Below, in pieces: positions 51,888 to 60,482 of a DNA stretch of 64,000 nt. Below the pieces are notes generated by a model. It saw only the letters and a list, made by a program, of their open reading frames with translations. It did no database searches and was not told where the DNA came from. The DNA is from Tellurirhabdus rosea (GTDB lineage: Bacteria > Bacteroidota > Bacteroidia > Cytophagales > Spirosomataceae). The number at the start of each line of letters is the position of its first letter. Positions within the stretch are counted from its first letter, which is position 1. The position numbers were made by a program, and so were the translations under genes. The stretch spans positions 3,489,501 to 3,553,500 of the forward strand of contig NZ_CP111085.1 in the NCBI RefSeq assembly GCF_026278345.1, written 5' to 3'.

Positions 51888-51888
51888 A

Positions 51889-52929
51889 ATGCATACCCTG
51901 AACGATAAATGGATGCGCGTGGCCGGAGTCCCGCTGCTTTCGCTGCTGGGGCAATGGATGATGTACGGCTACACCAACGTGCCGTACCCGGACGACTGGC
52001 GCATTCCTGTTTTCTTCGTGCTGGGGGCCGTGCTGGTCTGGGAAGCCAACCGGCAGGGAATCATCGTTTCGCGGCAGCGGTATCCGGAACTGGGCCAGAC
52101 CCGGCAGCGGGTCCTGTTTCAGCTGGTCTGGTTTTTCTTCTTCGCGGGGATTATCCGGATTACGCAAACGTTGTTCTACGACCTGATAGGTCTGTGGCAG
52201 ACGGATGACGTTTTCGAGATAAAGCCTTATTTCTTCAATACCCTCGTATCGGTGATCGGGACGATTCAACTGGCGGCCATGTTCGAGGGAATTTATCTGT
52301 ACCAGCGCTGGAAGGTGGCCTACACGGAGGCGCAGGAGCTGAAAAAGGTGAACCTCCAAAGCCAGCTGGAATCCCTGAAGACCCAGATCAACCCGCATTT
52401 TCTGTTCAACAACCTCAATTCGCTGTCTTCCCTCATTGGCTCGGCACCCCGTAAAGCCGAAGAGTTTCTGGATGACCTGTCGGCGGTGTACCGTTACCTG
52501 CTGCAACAGAACAACCGGAGTTTGTGCCCGCTAGCGGACGAGCTGCAGTTTATCCGGGCTTATTTTTACCTGATCAAAACCCGGTACGGCGAAGGAATCT
52601 TCATGAAAGTAGACATCGACGACCGCCTGCTAAAACACCTGATTCCGCCGCTGACGTTACAGATTCTGTTCGAAAACGCCATCAAGCATAACGTCATTTC
52701 CGTCAACCGGCCGCTGACAATCCGGCTGTACACGCGCGACAACACCTTGTTTGTGGAAAATAACTTTCAGAAGAAAAAGGTAGCCGTACCGTCCAACGGC
52801 ATCGGGTTGCAGAACATCACGATGAAGTACAAGCTGCTCGACGGCCCGCCGGTCATGATTCAGCAGGATGAGAGCCGGTTTCTGGTCGGTGTGCCGTTGA
52901 TGAAACCCAAAGTGGAAGAACCTGTATGA
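51889..52929 (+). CDS. LytS-like sensor histidine kinase
   Basis: 346 aa with about four N-terminal transmembrane helices (residues 15-150), a coiled-coil linker, and a His_kinase (PF06580) domain. The phospho-acceptor His lies in SLKTQINPHFLFNNLNSL near residue 172; the ATP-binding N box is in LQILFENAIKHN near 260 and GIGLQNI follows. ATG 51889 overlaps closely with the response regulator stop, so both are translated from one mRNA. Confidence 0.93.
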   Translation: MHTLNDKWMRVAGVPLLSLLGQWMMYGYTNVPYPDDWRIPVFFVLGAVLVWEANRQGIIVSRQRYPELGQTRQRVLFQLVWFFFFAGIIRITQTLFYDLIGLWQTDDVFEIKPYFFNTLVSVIGTIQLAAMFEGIYLYQRWKVAYTEAQELKKVNLQSQLESLKTQINPHFLFNNLNSLSSLIGSAPRKAEEFLDDLSAVYRYLLQQNNRSLCPLADELQFIRAYFYLIKTRYGEGIFMKVDIDDRLLKHLIPPLTLQILFENAIKHNVISVNRPLTIRLYTRDNTLFVENNFQKKKVAVPSNGIGLQNITMKYKLLDGPPVMIQQDESRFLVGVPLMKPKVEEPV

Positions 52930-52939
52930 GCCGAGCGGC

Positions 52940-53689
52940 CTACGGATTGGCGGCGGGTTTCAGCTCCAGTTGTTCGCAGGCTTTTTCGGCGGCGGCCTGT
53001 TCGGCCTTTTTCTTGCTGTAGCCGCTGCCCGTGGCAAATTCCTCGCCGTTGACCGTCACGGCCGCGATGAACTCCCGGAACTGGTTGTTGCCTTTCTCCG
53101 AAACAATCACAAAATCAATCTTTTTGCCTTCCCGCTGCGCCCACTCGATCAGCTTGCTCTTGTAGTTGAGGTTGTTGTTGATGAGCGAGTCTAGGTCGTA
53201 ATGACCCAGCAGTTCTTTGAGGATAAAGCGGCGGGTGAAGGCAAAACCTTTGTCGAGGTAAATCGCCCCGACGAGCGCTTCGAGGGCGTCGCCGTACATC
53301 GACGTACGGGCGGGCAGGATGCGGCCGCGGCTGCCGTCGTACTCGATAAGCTTGTCCAGACCCAGCTTACGGGAAATTCCGTTCAGCGTTTCGCGGTTGA
53401 CGATACGCGAACGGATTTCCGTCAGAAAGCCTTCGTCCTTGTAAGGGAATTTTTTAAAAAGAAATTCGGCGATGACCATGCCCAGCACGGCGTCGCCGAG
53501 GTATTCCAGCCGCTCGTTGGATTCCTTGAAGCCCTTGATGCCTGTTTCTTTCGACGCCGAAGTGTGTCGGAAAGCAAGCTGATAGACACGGGCATTCGTA
53601 GGCCGTGCACCAATGATGTGTGCGATAGCCTTTCGGAATTTCCTGTCTTCACTGTTTCCGAGCCCGAATAAATTGCGAATAGGCAACAC
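52940..53689 (-). CDS. rnc: Ribonuclease III
   Basis: 249 aa. RNase III signature NERLEYLGDAVLGMVIAEFLF near residue 61, second catalytic cluster LEALVGAIYLDKG near 135, and a C-terminal double-stranded RNA-binding domain (YKSKLIEWAQREGKKIDFVI through FATGSGYSKKKAEQAAAEKA). Cleaves dsRNA in rRNA and mRNA processing. Last gene of acpP-fabF-rnc on the minus strand, the usual Bacteroidota order. Confidence 0.96.
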   Translation of the reverse strand: MLPIRNLFGLGNSEDRKFRKAIAHIIGARPTNARVYQLAFRHTSASKETGIKGFKESNERLEYLGDAVLGMVIAEFLFKKFPYKDEGFLTEIRSRIVNRETLNGISRKLGLDKLIEYDGSRGRILPARTSMYGDALEALVGAIYLDKGFAFTRRFILKELLGHYDLDSLINNNLNYKSKLIEWAQREGKKIDFVIVSEKGNNQFREFIAAVTVNGEEFATGSGYSKKKAEQAAAEKACEQLELKPAANP

Positions 53690-53725
53690 TTCTTAAATCG
53701 CTGAGAGGGCCTTTGGGCCTTTCGT

Positions 53726-54979
53726 TTAGTCTTCCAATCTGCGGAACACGATGGTCGAGTTGTGACCACCAAATCCGAACGTATTACTCAAGGCCACCTT
53801 GACGGGGCGGGTCTGCGCCTGGTTGAACGTAAAGTTCAGCTTCGGGTTGAAGGCTTCGTCGTCGGTGAAGTGATTAATGGTCGGCGGCACCAGATCGTTC
53901 TGGATGGCCATAATGCTGGCAATGGCTTCAATGGCTCCGGCCGCGCCGAGCAGGTGGCCCGTCATCGACTTGGTGGAACTGATGTTGAGCACATAGGCAT
54001 GTTCACCGAAAACCTGTTCGATCGCTTTGGCTTCGCTCGGGTCGCCAACGGGCGTCGACGTGCCGTGGACGTTGATGTAGTCCACTTCTTCGGCTTTCAG
54101 GCCCGCATCGTCGAGCGCATCTTCCATGGCTTTGACCGCACCGAGGCCGTCCGGGTGGGAGGCCGTGATGTGGTAGGCGTCCGACGACATGCCGCAGCCG
54201 ATCAGCTCGGCGTAGATTTTCGCCCCGCGGGCTTTGGCATGTTCGTACTCCTCCAGGATCAGCGCTCCGGCTCCTTCGCCGAGCACAAAGCCGTCACGGT
54301 CCTTGTCGAACGGCCGGGAAGCCGTTTCGGGCGAGTCGTTCCGTTCGGAAAGGGCCCGCAGGGCGTTGAATCCGCCGATGCCGGCTTCCGTGATGGCGGC
54401 TTCCGAACCGCCCGTAATGGCCAGTTTCATGCGGCCGAGGCGGATGAAATTGAACGCGTCCGTGATGGCATTGCCCGACGAGGCGCAGGCCGAGACGGTC
54501 ACGTAGTTGACACCCCGGAAGCCGTAGCGGATCGACAGCAGCCCGGAGGCGCTGTCGGCGATCATCTTCGGAATAAAAAACGGATTGTAGCGCGGTGAGC
54601 CGTCGCCGGTAGCAAACGTGCTCACTTCGTCCTGAAACGTTTTCAGGCCACCGATGCCGGAACCCCAGATGACGCCGGCTTTGTCAAGGTCGATTTCTTC
54701 GAGATTAAGGCCCGAGTCGCGGATGGCTTCGTCAGCCACAACGACCGCATACTGGGCAAACGGGTCCATTTTACGTGCTTCCTGACGAGGGATGAACTGC
54801 GTGATGTCCAGTCCTTTTACTTCACAGGCAAACCGTGTGCGGAATTTTTCCGCATTGAACTTAGTAATCGGGCCGGCGCCGCTGACCCCGGCTGATAAGT
54901 TATTCCAAAAAGAGGTGACGTCGTTACCAATCGGCGTCAGTGCGCCAAGGCCTGTTACTACTACTCGTTTAAAGGGCAT
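53726..54979 (-). CDS. fabF: Beta-ketoacyl-ACP synthase II
   Basis: 417 aa thiolase-fold condensing enzyme of fatty acid elongation. Start RVVVTGLGALTPIGNDV, active-site Cys in YVTVSACASSGNAI near residue 162, His residues in NVHGTSTPVGD near 303 and SMTGHLLGAAGAIEA near 338, C-terminal SNTFGFGGHNSTIVF. Lies between acpP and rnc, 36 bp from rnc. Confidence 0.97.
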   Translation of the reverse strand: MPFKRVVVTGLGALTPIGNDVTSFWNNLSAGVSGAGPITKFNAEKFRTRFACEVKGLDITQFIPRQEARKMDPFAQYAVVVADEAIRDSGLNLEEIDLDKAGVIWGSGIGGLKTFQDEVSTFATGDGSPRYNPFFIPKMIADSASGLLSIRYGFRGVNYVTVSACASSGNAITDAFNFIRLGRMKLAITGGSEAAITEAGIGGFNALRALSERNDSPETASRPFDKDRDGFVLGEGAGALILEEYEHAKARGAKIYAELIGCGMSSDAYHITASHPDGLGAVKAMEDALDDAGLKAEEVDYINVHGTSTPVGDPSEAKAIEQVFGEHAYVLNISSTKSMTGHLLGAAGAIEAIASIMAIQNDLVPPTINHFTDDEAFNPKLNFTFNQAQTRPVKVALSNTFGFGGHNSTIVFRRLED

Positions 54980-55014
54980 AAAATGAACCTTAACCTTGAA
55001 TAGGGAGGGGGTAC

Positions 55015-55251
55015 TTATTTTACGTTCTCTTCCAGGTAGGCAACTGCCTGACCAACGGTGCCGATGTTTTCCGCCTGGTCGTCCGGGATAGAGATGTTGA
55101 ATTCTTTCTCAAACTCCATGATCAGCTCGACCGTGTCCAGTGAGTCAGCGCCCAGGTCATTGGTGAAGCTTGCTTCCGGAGTAACTTCAGACTCTTCAAC
55201 GCCCAGTTTTTCGACGATGATCGCCTTTACCTTCTGTGCAATTTCTGACAT
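55015..55251 (-). CDS. acpP: Acyl carrier protein
   Basis: 78 aa from ATG 55251 ([11 protein letters not shown]), the usual AcpP start; the in-frame ATG at 55263 adds four residues. The phosphopantetheine Ser is in [16 protein letters not shown] near residue 39. The acidic, helical profile is typical. First gene of the acpP-fabF-rnc unit. Confidence 0.96.
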   Translation of the reverse strand: MSEIAQKVKAIIVEKLGVEESEVTPEASFTNDLGADSLDTVELIMEFEKEFNISIPDDQAENIGTVGQAVAYLEENVK

Positions 55252-55543
55252 TTTTGTATGCATTAGGGGTTAAAAAAACGTTGCAAAGAAATGCTTTAAA
55301 AACTGTATTGTCAAATAATTTTTTATCGCTCAAAACGTTTCTGAAGGCATTTCAGCGCGGTTGAAGTTGCAGATTTACAAGGTATTGCAGGACGTTATTT
55401 CGCCTTATGTAACCAATGTAGGCAACTTCGCTGGCAAAAGAGCTAAACAGTTCAATAACCGACTGTTCAGACTATTTTAGCACCTTTGCGGGGGTGATTT
55501 TGACCAAATCCGGACAAAGGTTACGCTTTTATTTTTTCAAACC

Positions 55544-56353
55544 ATGAATCTTCCCAAACTTAAACATACCGATTCGGGCAACTTTTTTCTGATTGCGGGC
55601 CCCTGCGCCATCGAAAGCCGGGATATGGCGCTGCGCATCGCCGAGCGCATTGTCGAAATTACGGACAGGCTCCGGATTCCGTACATCTTCAAAGGCTCTT
55701 ACCGGAAGGCGAACCGCACGAAACTGAACTCCTTTACCGGCATCGGCGACGAGGCGGCGCTGGCAATCCTGAAAGAAGTGGGGGAGACGTTCACGGTCCC
55801 GACGCTGACGGATTTTCACGAATCCGGGGAGGCGGCGATGGCGGCCCAGTACGTTGATGTGCTCCAAATTCCGGCTTTTCTGTGCCGACAAACGGATATG
55901 CTCACGGCCGCTGCCGAAACGGGCAAGGTAGTGAACATCAAAAAAGGCCAGTTCATGTCCGGCGAATCCATGGGTTTTGCCGTCGAAAAAGTGCAGTCGG
56001 TGAACCCCGACGCGCCGGTTTTCCTCACCGACCGGGGTAATTCCTTCGGGTACGGCGACCTGGTCGTGGATTACCGCAACCTGCCCGCCATGCAGGCGCA
56101 CGGCGTTCCGGTGGTGATGGACTGCACGCACTCGCTGCAGCAGCCCAACCAGACCTCCGGCGTCACGGGCGGCAAACCGGCCCTGATTGCCACCATCGCC
56201 AAAGCGGCCATTGCCGTAGGGGCCGACGGACTCTTTATCGAAACCCACCCGGTTCCTTCCGAAGCCAAATCCGACGGAGCCAACATGCTCGCCCTCGACC
56301 GGCTCGAAGGCCTGCTGGAGCAACTGGTACGGATTCGACAAGCCATCATGTAG
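55544..56353 (+). CDS. kdsA: 3-deoxy-8-phosphooctulonate synthase (Kdo-8-P synthase)
   Basis: 269 aa. Condenses arabinose-5-phosphate with PEP to make Kdo for LPS. Signatures: FFLIAGPCAIESRDMALRIAE at the start, FKGSYRKANRTKLNSFTG with the substrate Lys/Arg near residue 53, DVLQIPAFLCRQTDMLTAA near 105 and DCTHSLQQPNQTSGVTGG near 192. The Asn in KANRT points to a metal-independent type or mixed site; not decisive. The stop TAG is followed at once by a heptamer repeat. Confidence 0.95.
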   Translation: MNLPKLKHTDSGNFFLIAGPCAIESRDMALRIAERIVEITDRLRIPYIFKGSYRKANRTKLNSFTGIGDEAALAILKEVGETFTVPTLTDFHESGEAAMAAQYVDVLQIPAFLCRQTDMLTAAAETGKVVNIKKGQFMSGESMGFAVEKVQSVNPDAPVFLTDRGNSFGYGDLVVDYRNLPAMQAHGVPVVMDCTHSLQQPNQTSGVTGGKPALIATIAKAAIAVGADGLFIETHPVPSEAKSDGANMLALDRLEGLLEQLVRIRQAIM

Positions 56354-56453
56354 TTAATTATGAGTTATGAGTTAAGAGTTATGAATTGGGCTTTGATGCT
56401 CAATTTAGCGAAGCTCAACTTATAACTCTTAACTCATAACTCTTAACTGGATT
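56351..56453. repeat. Heptamer-ladder inverted repeat, TTATGAG class
   Basis: TTAATTA TGAGTTA TGAGTTA AGAGTTA steps on the left, AACTCTT AACTCAT AACTCTT on the right. It fills the whole kdsA to WYL-regulator gap and ends immediately before ATG 56454. Confidence 0.8.
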
Positions 56454-57428
56454 ATGAACCGCACCGACCGCCTTACCGCCATTCTGATTCATCTGCAAAC
56501 GAAACGCGTGGTTCGGGCGCAGGAGATTGCTGACCGCTTTGGCATCAGCCTGCGGACGGTCTACCGCGACATCCGGGCGCTCGAAGAGGCGGGTGTGCCC
56601 ATCGGGGCGGAGGCGGGCATCGGGTACTTTCTGGAAGATTACCACCTTCCGCCGGTTCACCTGACCCGGACGGAAGCAAGTGCCCTGCTGTTTGGGGCGA
56701 AACTGATCGAAAAACTGACCGATGAGTCGGTGCAGACGGAGTTTGAGTCGGCTCTGTTCAAGATCAAGTCCGTGCTGAAACGCGGGGATAAAGAGCACCT
56801 CGAAGACCTGGAACCCCAGGTGGGGGTTAGCCGTCCCCGGACGGTCCGCACGTTTTCAACCGCTTTTCTGAACGACATTCAGCAGGCCGTGGCGCAGAAC
56901 CGTGTGCTGCAGATCGAGTACCTTTCCATCTATAACGGGCAGTCGACCCAGCGGGAAATCGAACCGGTCGGGCTGTATTACTACGGCTCAGCCTGGCACC
57001 TGATCGCGTTTTGCCGCACCCGCCACGACTACCGGGATTTTCGCATCGACCGGATTAAAGTGCTGACCAACACCGGCCGTACGTTTGTCCGGCACGAACG
57101 GCTCTCGCTGGAGGCTTACCTGGCCCGCGAACGGACGAGGGAGGACATGCCGACGACGGACGTAACGATCCGGGTGAAAAACAACGAAGCCCGTTTCATG
57201 CAGGAACAGCGGTGTACGTTCGGCTTTGTAGCGGAAGAAGACGCCTGCGATTCCGTCCGGATGCATTTTCGGACGCCCTTTACGGAAGGGCTCAGCCGGT
57301 GGCTGCTGAGTTACGGCAACGCCGTGACCATTGAGTCGCCCGAAAGTTTTCTCCACCTCATGCAGGAACGGGCAGAAGAAGTCCGGACGCATTACCTGGA
57401 GGGAGTAGTGGAGAGGTTAAATGATTGA
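56454..57428 (+). CDS. HTH/WYL-domain transcriptional regulator
   Basis: 324 aa: N-terminal winged HTH (RLTAILIHLQTKRVVRAQEI, DRFGISLRTVYRDIRALEE), a middle region GIGYFLEDYHLPPVHLT, a WYL domain (REIEPVGLYYYGSAWHLIAF near residue 163) and a C-terminal WCX-type part. DeoR/YafY-like regulators bind nucleotides or nucleic acid through WYL. Start chosen as the first ATG after the repeat. Stop TGA (AATGATTGA) is part of the next heptamer repeat. Confidence 0.92.
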   Translation: MNRTDRLTAILIHLQTKRVVRAQEIADRFGISLRTVYRDIRALEEAGVPIGAEAGIGYFLEDYHLPPVHLTRTEASALLFGAKLIEKLTDESVQTEFESALFKIKSVLKRGDKEHLEDLEPQVGVSRPRTVRTFSTAFLNDIQQAVAQNRVLQIEYLSIYNGQSTQREIEPVGLYYYGSAWHLIAFCRTRHDYRDFRIDRIKVLTNTGRTFVRHERLSLEAYLARERTREDMPTTDVTIRVKNNEARFMQEQRCTFGFVAEEDACDSVRMHFRTPFTEGLSRWLLSYGNAVTIESPESFLHLMQERAEEVRTHYLEGVVERLND

Positions 57429-57605
57429 ATTTTGAATGTTGAATTTTGAATGACAGATAGGCGGTCCGTTACTGCAGTTGGTGGGCTAAGCCAGAGGCGA
57501 GCATTAAGCGGAGCCAACCGCAGCGACGGATCGCCTATCAATCATTCAAGCCAGCGACTACAGCGGCGTACCGCCTATCAAAATTCAACATTCAAAATTC
57601 AATCA
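57420..57605. repeat. Heptamer-ladder inverted repeat with long centre
   Basis: Left arm ATTGAATTTTGAATGTTGAATTTTGA, inverse right arm ending ATTCAACATTCAAAATTCAATC; the inner part has a second inverted pair GATAGGCGGTCCGT / ACGGATCGCCTATC. It holds the TGA stop of the WYL gene. Confidence 0.75.
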
Positions 57606-57682
57606 TTCCCTCCCCCTCCTGACATACCGCTGTCACTCCGGCTGCCGACTTTTGGGCATGTTTCACGTAAATCATCCTGACC

Positions 57683-58135
57683 ATGCTCGTTAAACAACTG
57701 CCTTCCATGACGGCCCTGATTTTTTCGGCTGACACGACGCTGAAAGACCTCGGCCGGTTCGGGGACGTATCGGTTCGCGGGCTTCACCACGAAGCGGCCC
57801 GGCTGGGGCTGAACGTACTGGGGCCGGTGTACTGGACGTATTACGGGGTCAGCGGCGACCCGAACCGCGTTTTTCGGCTGGAGGTTGCCCTGCCCGTCGG
57901 CGAAGTCCAGGGCATCCCCAACGGCTTTGAATTCAAACAACTGGCTGCGCTGAAGTGCGTTTCCGAGACGCTGGAGGGGCCGTGGGAAAATCTGCCGGGC
58001 ATTTACAACCGCCTGATTCCGCAACTGGTGCAGCAGGGCCACGCGCTCAACGGAATCTGCCGCGAACGTTACGTACACATTGACCTGGCCGAGCCGGTAA
58101 ACAACATCACGGAAGTCATGATTGGCGTCAACTGA
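57683..58135 (+). CDS. GyrI-like effector-binding domain protein
   Basis: A 150-aa stand-alone GyrI-like/AraC effector-binding domain: YWTYYGVSGDPNRVFRLEVA and VGEVQGIPNGF, then YNRLIPQLVQQGHAL. Such proteins bind small amphipathic or cyclic molecules, and some hydrolyse them. It is followed after 12 bp by the VOC gene; both lie downstream of the WYL regulator, which may control them. Confidence 0.75.
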   Translation: MLVKQLPSMTALIFSADTTLKDLGRFGDVSVRGLHHEAARLGLNVLGPVYWTYYGVSGDPNRVFRLEVALPVGEVQGIPNGFEFKQLAALKCVSETLEGPWENLPGIYNRLIPQLVQQGHALNGICRERYVHIDLAEPVNNITEVMIGVN

Positions 58136-58147
58136 GCCACCCACCGC

Positions 58148-58522
58148 ATGAAACTGAACGCAGGCATCATCACCGAAAAACTGGCCGAAACCAAAGCGTT
58201 CTACCAGAACGTCCTGAACTTCGGCGTTACCTTCGAAAACGACTTTTATGTGCTGCTGCACACGCCGAACCGGCAGGCCGAACTGAGCTTTCTGCTCCCC
58301 GGCCATCCGTCGCAGCAGCCCGTTTTCCAAAGCCGGTTCGACGGCCGGGGCGTGTACCTGACCATCGAAGTGGACAATGTCGATGAGGAGTACAACCGCA
58401 TCCGTGCACTCAACGTCCCGCTCGTCGTTAACCTCCGCGACGAACCCTGGGGCGACCGCCATTTCGCCATCCTCGACCCGAACGGGATTGGGGTGGATGT
58501 GGTGACGTATCGGAATGATTGA
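58148..58522 (+). CDS. VOC (glyoxalase/bleomycin-resistance) family protein
   Basis: 124 aa. Paired beta-alpha-beta modules: GIITEKLAETKAFYQNVLNFG at the start and DEEYNRIRALNVPLVVNLRDEPWGDRHFAILDPNGI in the second half. VOC proteins bind a divalent metal and act on or sequester small molecules. Probably co-transcribed with the GyrI-like gene. Stop TGA is in the following repeat (GGAATGATTGA). Confidence 0.88.
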   Translation: MKLNAGIITEKLAETKAFYQNVLNFGVTFENDFYVLLHTPNRQAELSFLLPGHPSQQPVFQSRFDGRGVYLTIEVDNVDEEYNRIRALNVPLVVNLRDEPWGDRHFAILDPNGIGVDVVTYRND

Positions 58523-58612
58523 ATTTTGAATGATTGAATGATTGATAGGTTGATTAAGCTTCGCAATGTTTCGCCCTGCAGAGCCTAATCAATCATTCAA
58601 TCATTCAATCAT
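58514..58612. repeat. Heptamer-ladder inverted repeat, TTGAATG class
   Basis: GATTGAATTTTGAATGATTGA on the left, repeated AATCATTC on the right, centre GCTTCGC...GCAGAGCC. Carries the TGA stops of the convergent VOC and NUDIX genes. Confidence 0.85.
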
Positions 58613-59092
58613 TCTCCTCCCCAGCCAGTCCTTCACCGCCAGCCCTGTGCCAAATGGCCAGGGCTTTAGTTTGTCGATGGGGACGAGTTTGTAATCCTGA
58701 ATTTCGGTCGGATCGACCTGAATGGGGCCGGTGGCGCGGACGTGGTAGGCGATGATGAGTTCGTTCCGCTGGTAGAAGGTGTAAATGCCGATTTGCTCCA
58801 CAATCTGGCCTTCAAGGCCGGTTTCTTCCCTGATTTCCCGCAGCACGGCAGCGGCGGGTTCCTCGCCGCCTTCCAGAAAACCCGTGACCAGCCCGTACCA
58901 TTCTTTCGGCCAGCCGACGTTCTGCACGAGCAGCACCGAGTTGTTCTCGTATTCGACAATCGCCCCGACGACCGGCAGCGGATTATTCCAGTAGACATAG
59001 CCGCACGAAGCTGAGCAGACGAGCCGTTCGCGGCCTCCGGCCTGGCCGGGAGTGAGAGGGTTGCCGCAGTTGGGGCAGAAGTTCATGGACAC
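58601..59092 (-). CDS. NUDIX hydrolase with zinc ribbon
   Basis: 163 aa. An N-terminal zinc ribbon CPNCGNPL ... CSASCGYVYW (four Cys) precedes a Nudix domain with the box GFLEGGEEPAAAVLREIREETGLEG near residue 70 (GxnExxxREUxEExGU pattern). The combination resembles NudC/YfcD-like proteins, which act on nucleotide diphosphates. Stop is provided by a heptamer repeat (ATTGAATGA), convergent with the VOC gene. Confidence 0.9.
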   Translation of the reverse strand: MSMNFCPNCGNPLTPGQAGGRERLVCSASCGYVYWNNPLPVVGAIVEYENNSVLLVQNVGWPKEWYGLVTGFLEGGEEPAAAVLREIREETGLEGQIVEQIGIYTFYQRNELIIAYHVRATGPIQVDPTEIQDYKLVPIDKLKPWPFGTGLAVKDWLGRRMIE

Positions 59093-59097
59093 GGGGT

Positions 59098-59276
59098 TTG
59101 AATGAATAATGAATGATGAAAATGAAGGTCTGTGATAAAGACGAACAATTAGCCCGCCGGGATGTCGTATATTTGCGTCAAGGTAAGAGTCCGGTCCGGT
59201 TTTCCGCTAATTCCCCTGCGGTTCATTACGGCTCGAATTCATTATTCATTGTTCATTTTTCATTCATTTTTGATCA
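59098..59276. repeat. Heptamer-like inverted repeat, AATGAAT class, split by a promoter
   Basis: GAATGAATAATGAATGATGA (59101 region) and the inverse TTCATTATTCATTGTTCATT (59240 region) flank about 110 bp that contain a TATATTTG box. It is less regular than the other members. Confidence 0.6.
59168..59175 (+). promoter_or_regulatory. -7 box upstream of ruvX
   Basis: TATATTTG, same as the tRNA promoter, 120 bp before the ruvX start; -33 element weak (TTAG at 59148). Confidence 0.5.
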
Positions 59277-59294
59277 CGGTTCGCCGCTGCGACT

Positions 59295-59714
59295 TTGAGG
59301 TTACTCGCAATTGATTACGGGACAAAGCGAACGGGGCTGGCAGTAACGGACCCGCTGAAGATCATTGCCACAGCGCTGGAAACGGTTCCGACGCATCAGT
59401 TGTTAGACTATCTTAAGAAATATACCGCAACCGAGCCCGTCGAAGCGTTCATCGTGGGGCTCCCCAAACGCCTCGACGGCACGGATACCGACAATACACC
59501 CCACGTTCGGGGCTTCGTGAAACGGCTGCAGGCCGCTTTTCCCGAAACGCCGATCCACTGGCACGACGAACGGTTTACGTCGAGCATGGCGCTTCAGGCA
59601 ATGATTGCCGCAGGCTCCACCAAAAAAGACCGCCGCGACAAAGGCAACATCGATAAAGTCAGCGCGGCGATAATTTTACAATCGTATATGCAGTCAGAAC
59701 CCGGATTACGCTGA
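59295..59714 (+). CDS. ruvX: Holliday junction resolvase-like RuvX/YqgF
   Basis: 139 aa RNase H-fold protein: first acidic motif LLAIDYGTKRTGLAVTDP, FIVGLPKRLDGTDTDNTPHVRGF near residue 52 and the last motif HWHDERFTSSMA, with D..NIDKVSAAIILQSYM at the end. It acts in rRNA processing or recombination. It begins with TTG at 59295; no in-frame ATG or GTG lies upstream, and the first Asp motif comes directly after. Confidence 0.92.
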   Translation: MRLLAIDYGTKRTGLAVTDPLKIIATALETVPTHQLLDYLKKYTATEPVEAFIVGLPKRLDGTDTDNTPHVRGFVKRLQAAFPETPIHWHDERFTSSMALQAMIAAGSTKKDRRDKGNIDKVSAAIILQSYMQSEPGLR

Positions 59715-59808
59715 TGAATTGATTGACTGTGAAAGAAGGCCGCCCGTGAAAAACGCGACGCCCTCATAGCCAATCCACGAATTCGTGTAGTCCAAGTTCA
59801 GAATTTTT

Positions 59809-60387
59809 ATGATCTACCCAATTATTGCCTACGGTGATCCCGTTCTTCGGAAACGGGCGCAGGACATTGAACAAGGAAGTCTCGACGTCAAGCAACTGAG
59901 CGAAGACATGTTTGAGACCATGTATAAAGCGTCGGGCGTCGGACTGGCGGCTCCGCAGATCGGCAAAAGCATCCGGCTGTTTGTCGTGGACGGCACGCCC
60001 ATGAACGACGATGAAGACCCGGACGACGAGCACGACCCGAGCCTCGACGGCTTTAAAAAAGTGTTTATCAACCCCACCATCCTGAACGAAGAGGGAGATG
60101 AGTGGGCCTTCGAGGAAGGCTGCCTGAGCATTCCGCAAATCCGGGCGGAAGTATACCGGCCCGAGCGCGTCAAAATCCGCTATTTCGATACCGACTGGAA
60201 CGAGCATACGGAAGAATACGACGGAATGGCGGCGCGCATCATCCAGCACGAATACGACCACCTCGAAGGCAAACTCTTCACCGATTACATGTCCCCCCTG
60301 AAACGCCAGCTCCTCAAAAAAAAGCTGGCCGACATCACCAAAGGAAAGGTGAAGGCGGACTACAAAATGAAATTCCCCAAAATTTAG
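59809..60387 (+). CDS. def: Peptide deformylase
   Basis: 192 aa; removes N-formyl groups from nascent proteins. Motif 1 GVGLAAPQIG near residue 45, motif 2 EEGCLSIP near 103 (metal Cys) and motif 3 HEYDH near 146. A short acidic insert (DDEDPDDEHDP near 66) is common in Bacteroidota. ATG 59809 after a leader of 94 bp behind ruvX; the stop TAG is immediately followed by a heptamer repeat. Confidence 0.96.
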   Translation: MIYPIIAYGDPVLRKRAQDIEQGSLDVKQLSEDMFETMYKASGVGLAAPQIGKSIRLFVVDGTPMNDDEDPDDEHDPSLDGFKKVFINPTILNEEGDEWAFEEGCLSIPQIRAEVYRPERVKIRYFDTDWNEHTEEYDGMAARIIQHEYDHLEGKLFTDYMSPLKRQLLKKKLADITKGKVKADYKMKFPKI

Positions 60388-60479
60388 TTATGAGTTAAGA
60401 GTTAAAAGTTGGGCTCCGCTATAGGGCAAGTAATCGGCGGAGCCTAACTTTTAACTTTTAACTCCTAACTCATAATTGC
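60386..60479. repeat. Heptamer-ladder inverted repeat, TTAAAAG class
   Basis: TTATGAG TTAAGAG TTAAAAG TTGGGCTCCGC on the left and GCGGAGCCTAACTTTTAACTTTTAACTC on the right (read by parts). It spans the entire def to amidase gap and ends 3 bp before ATG 60483. Confidence 0.82.
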
Positions 60480-60482
60480 CTT

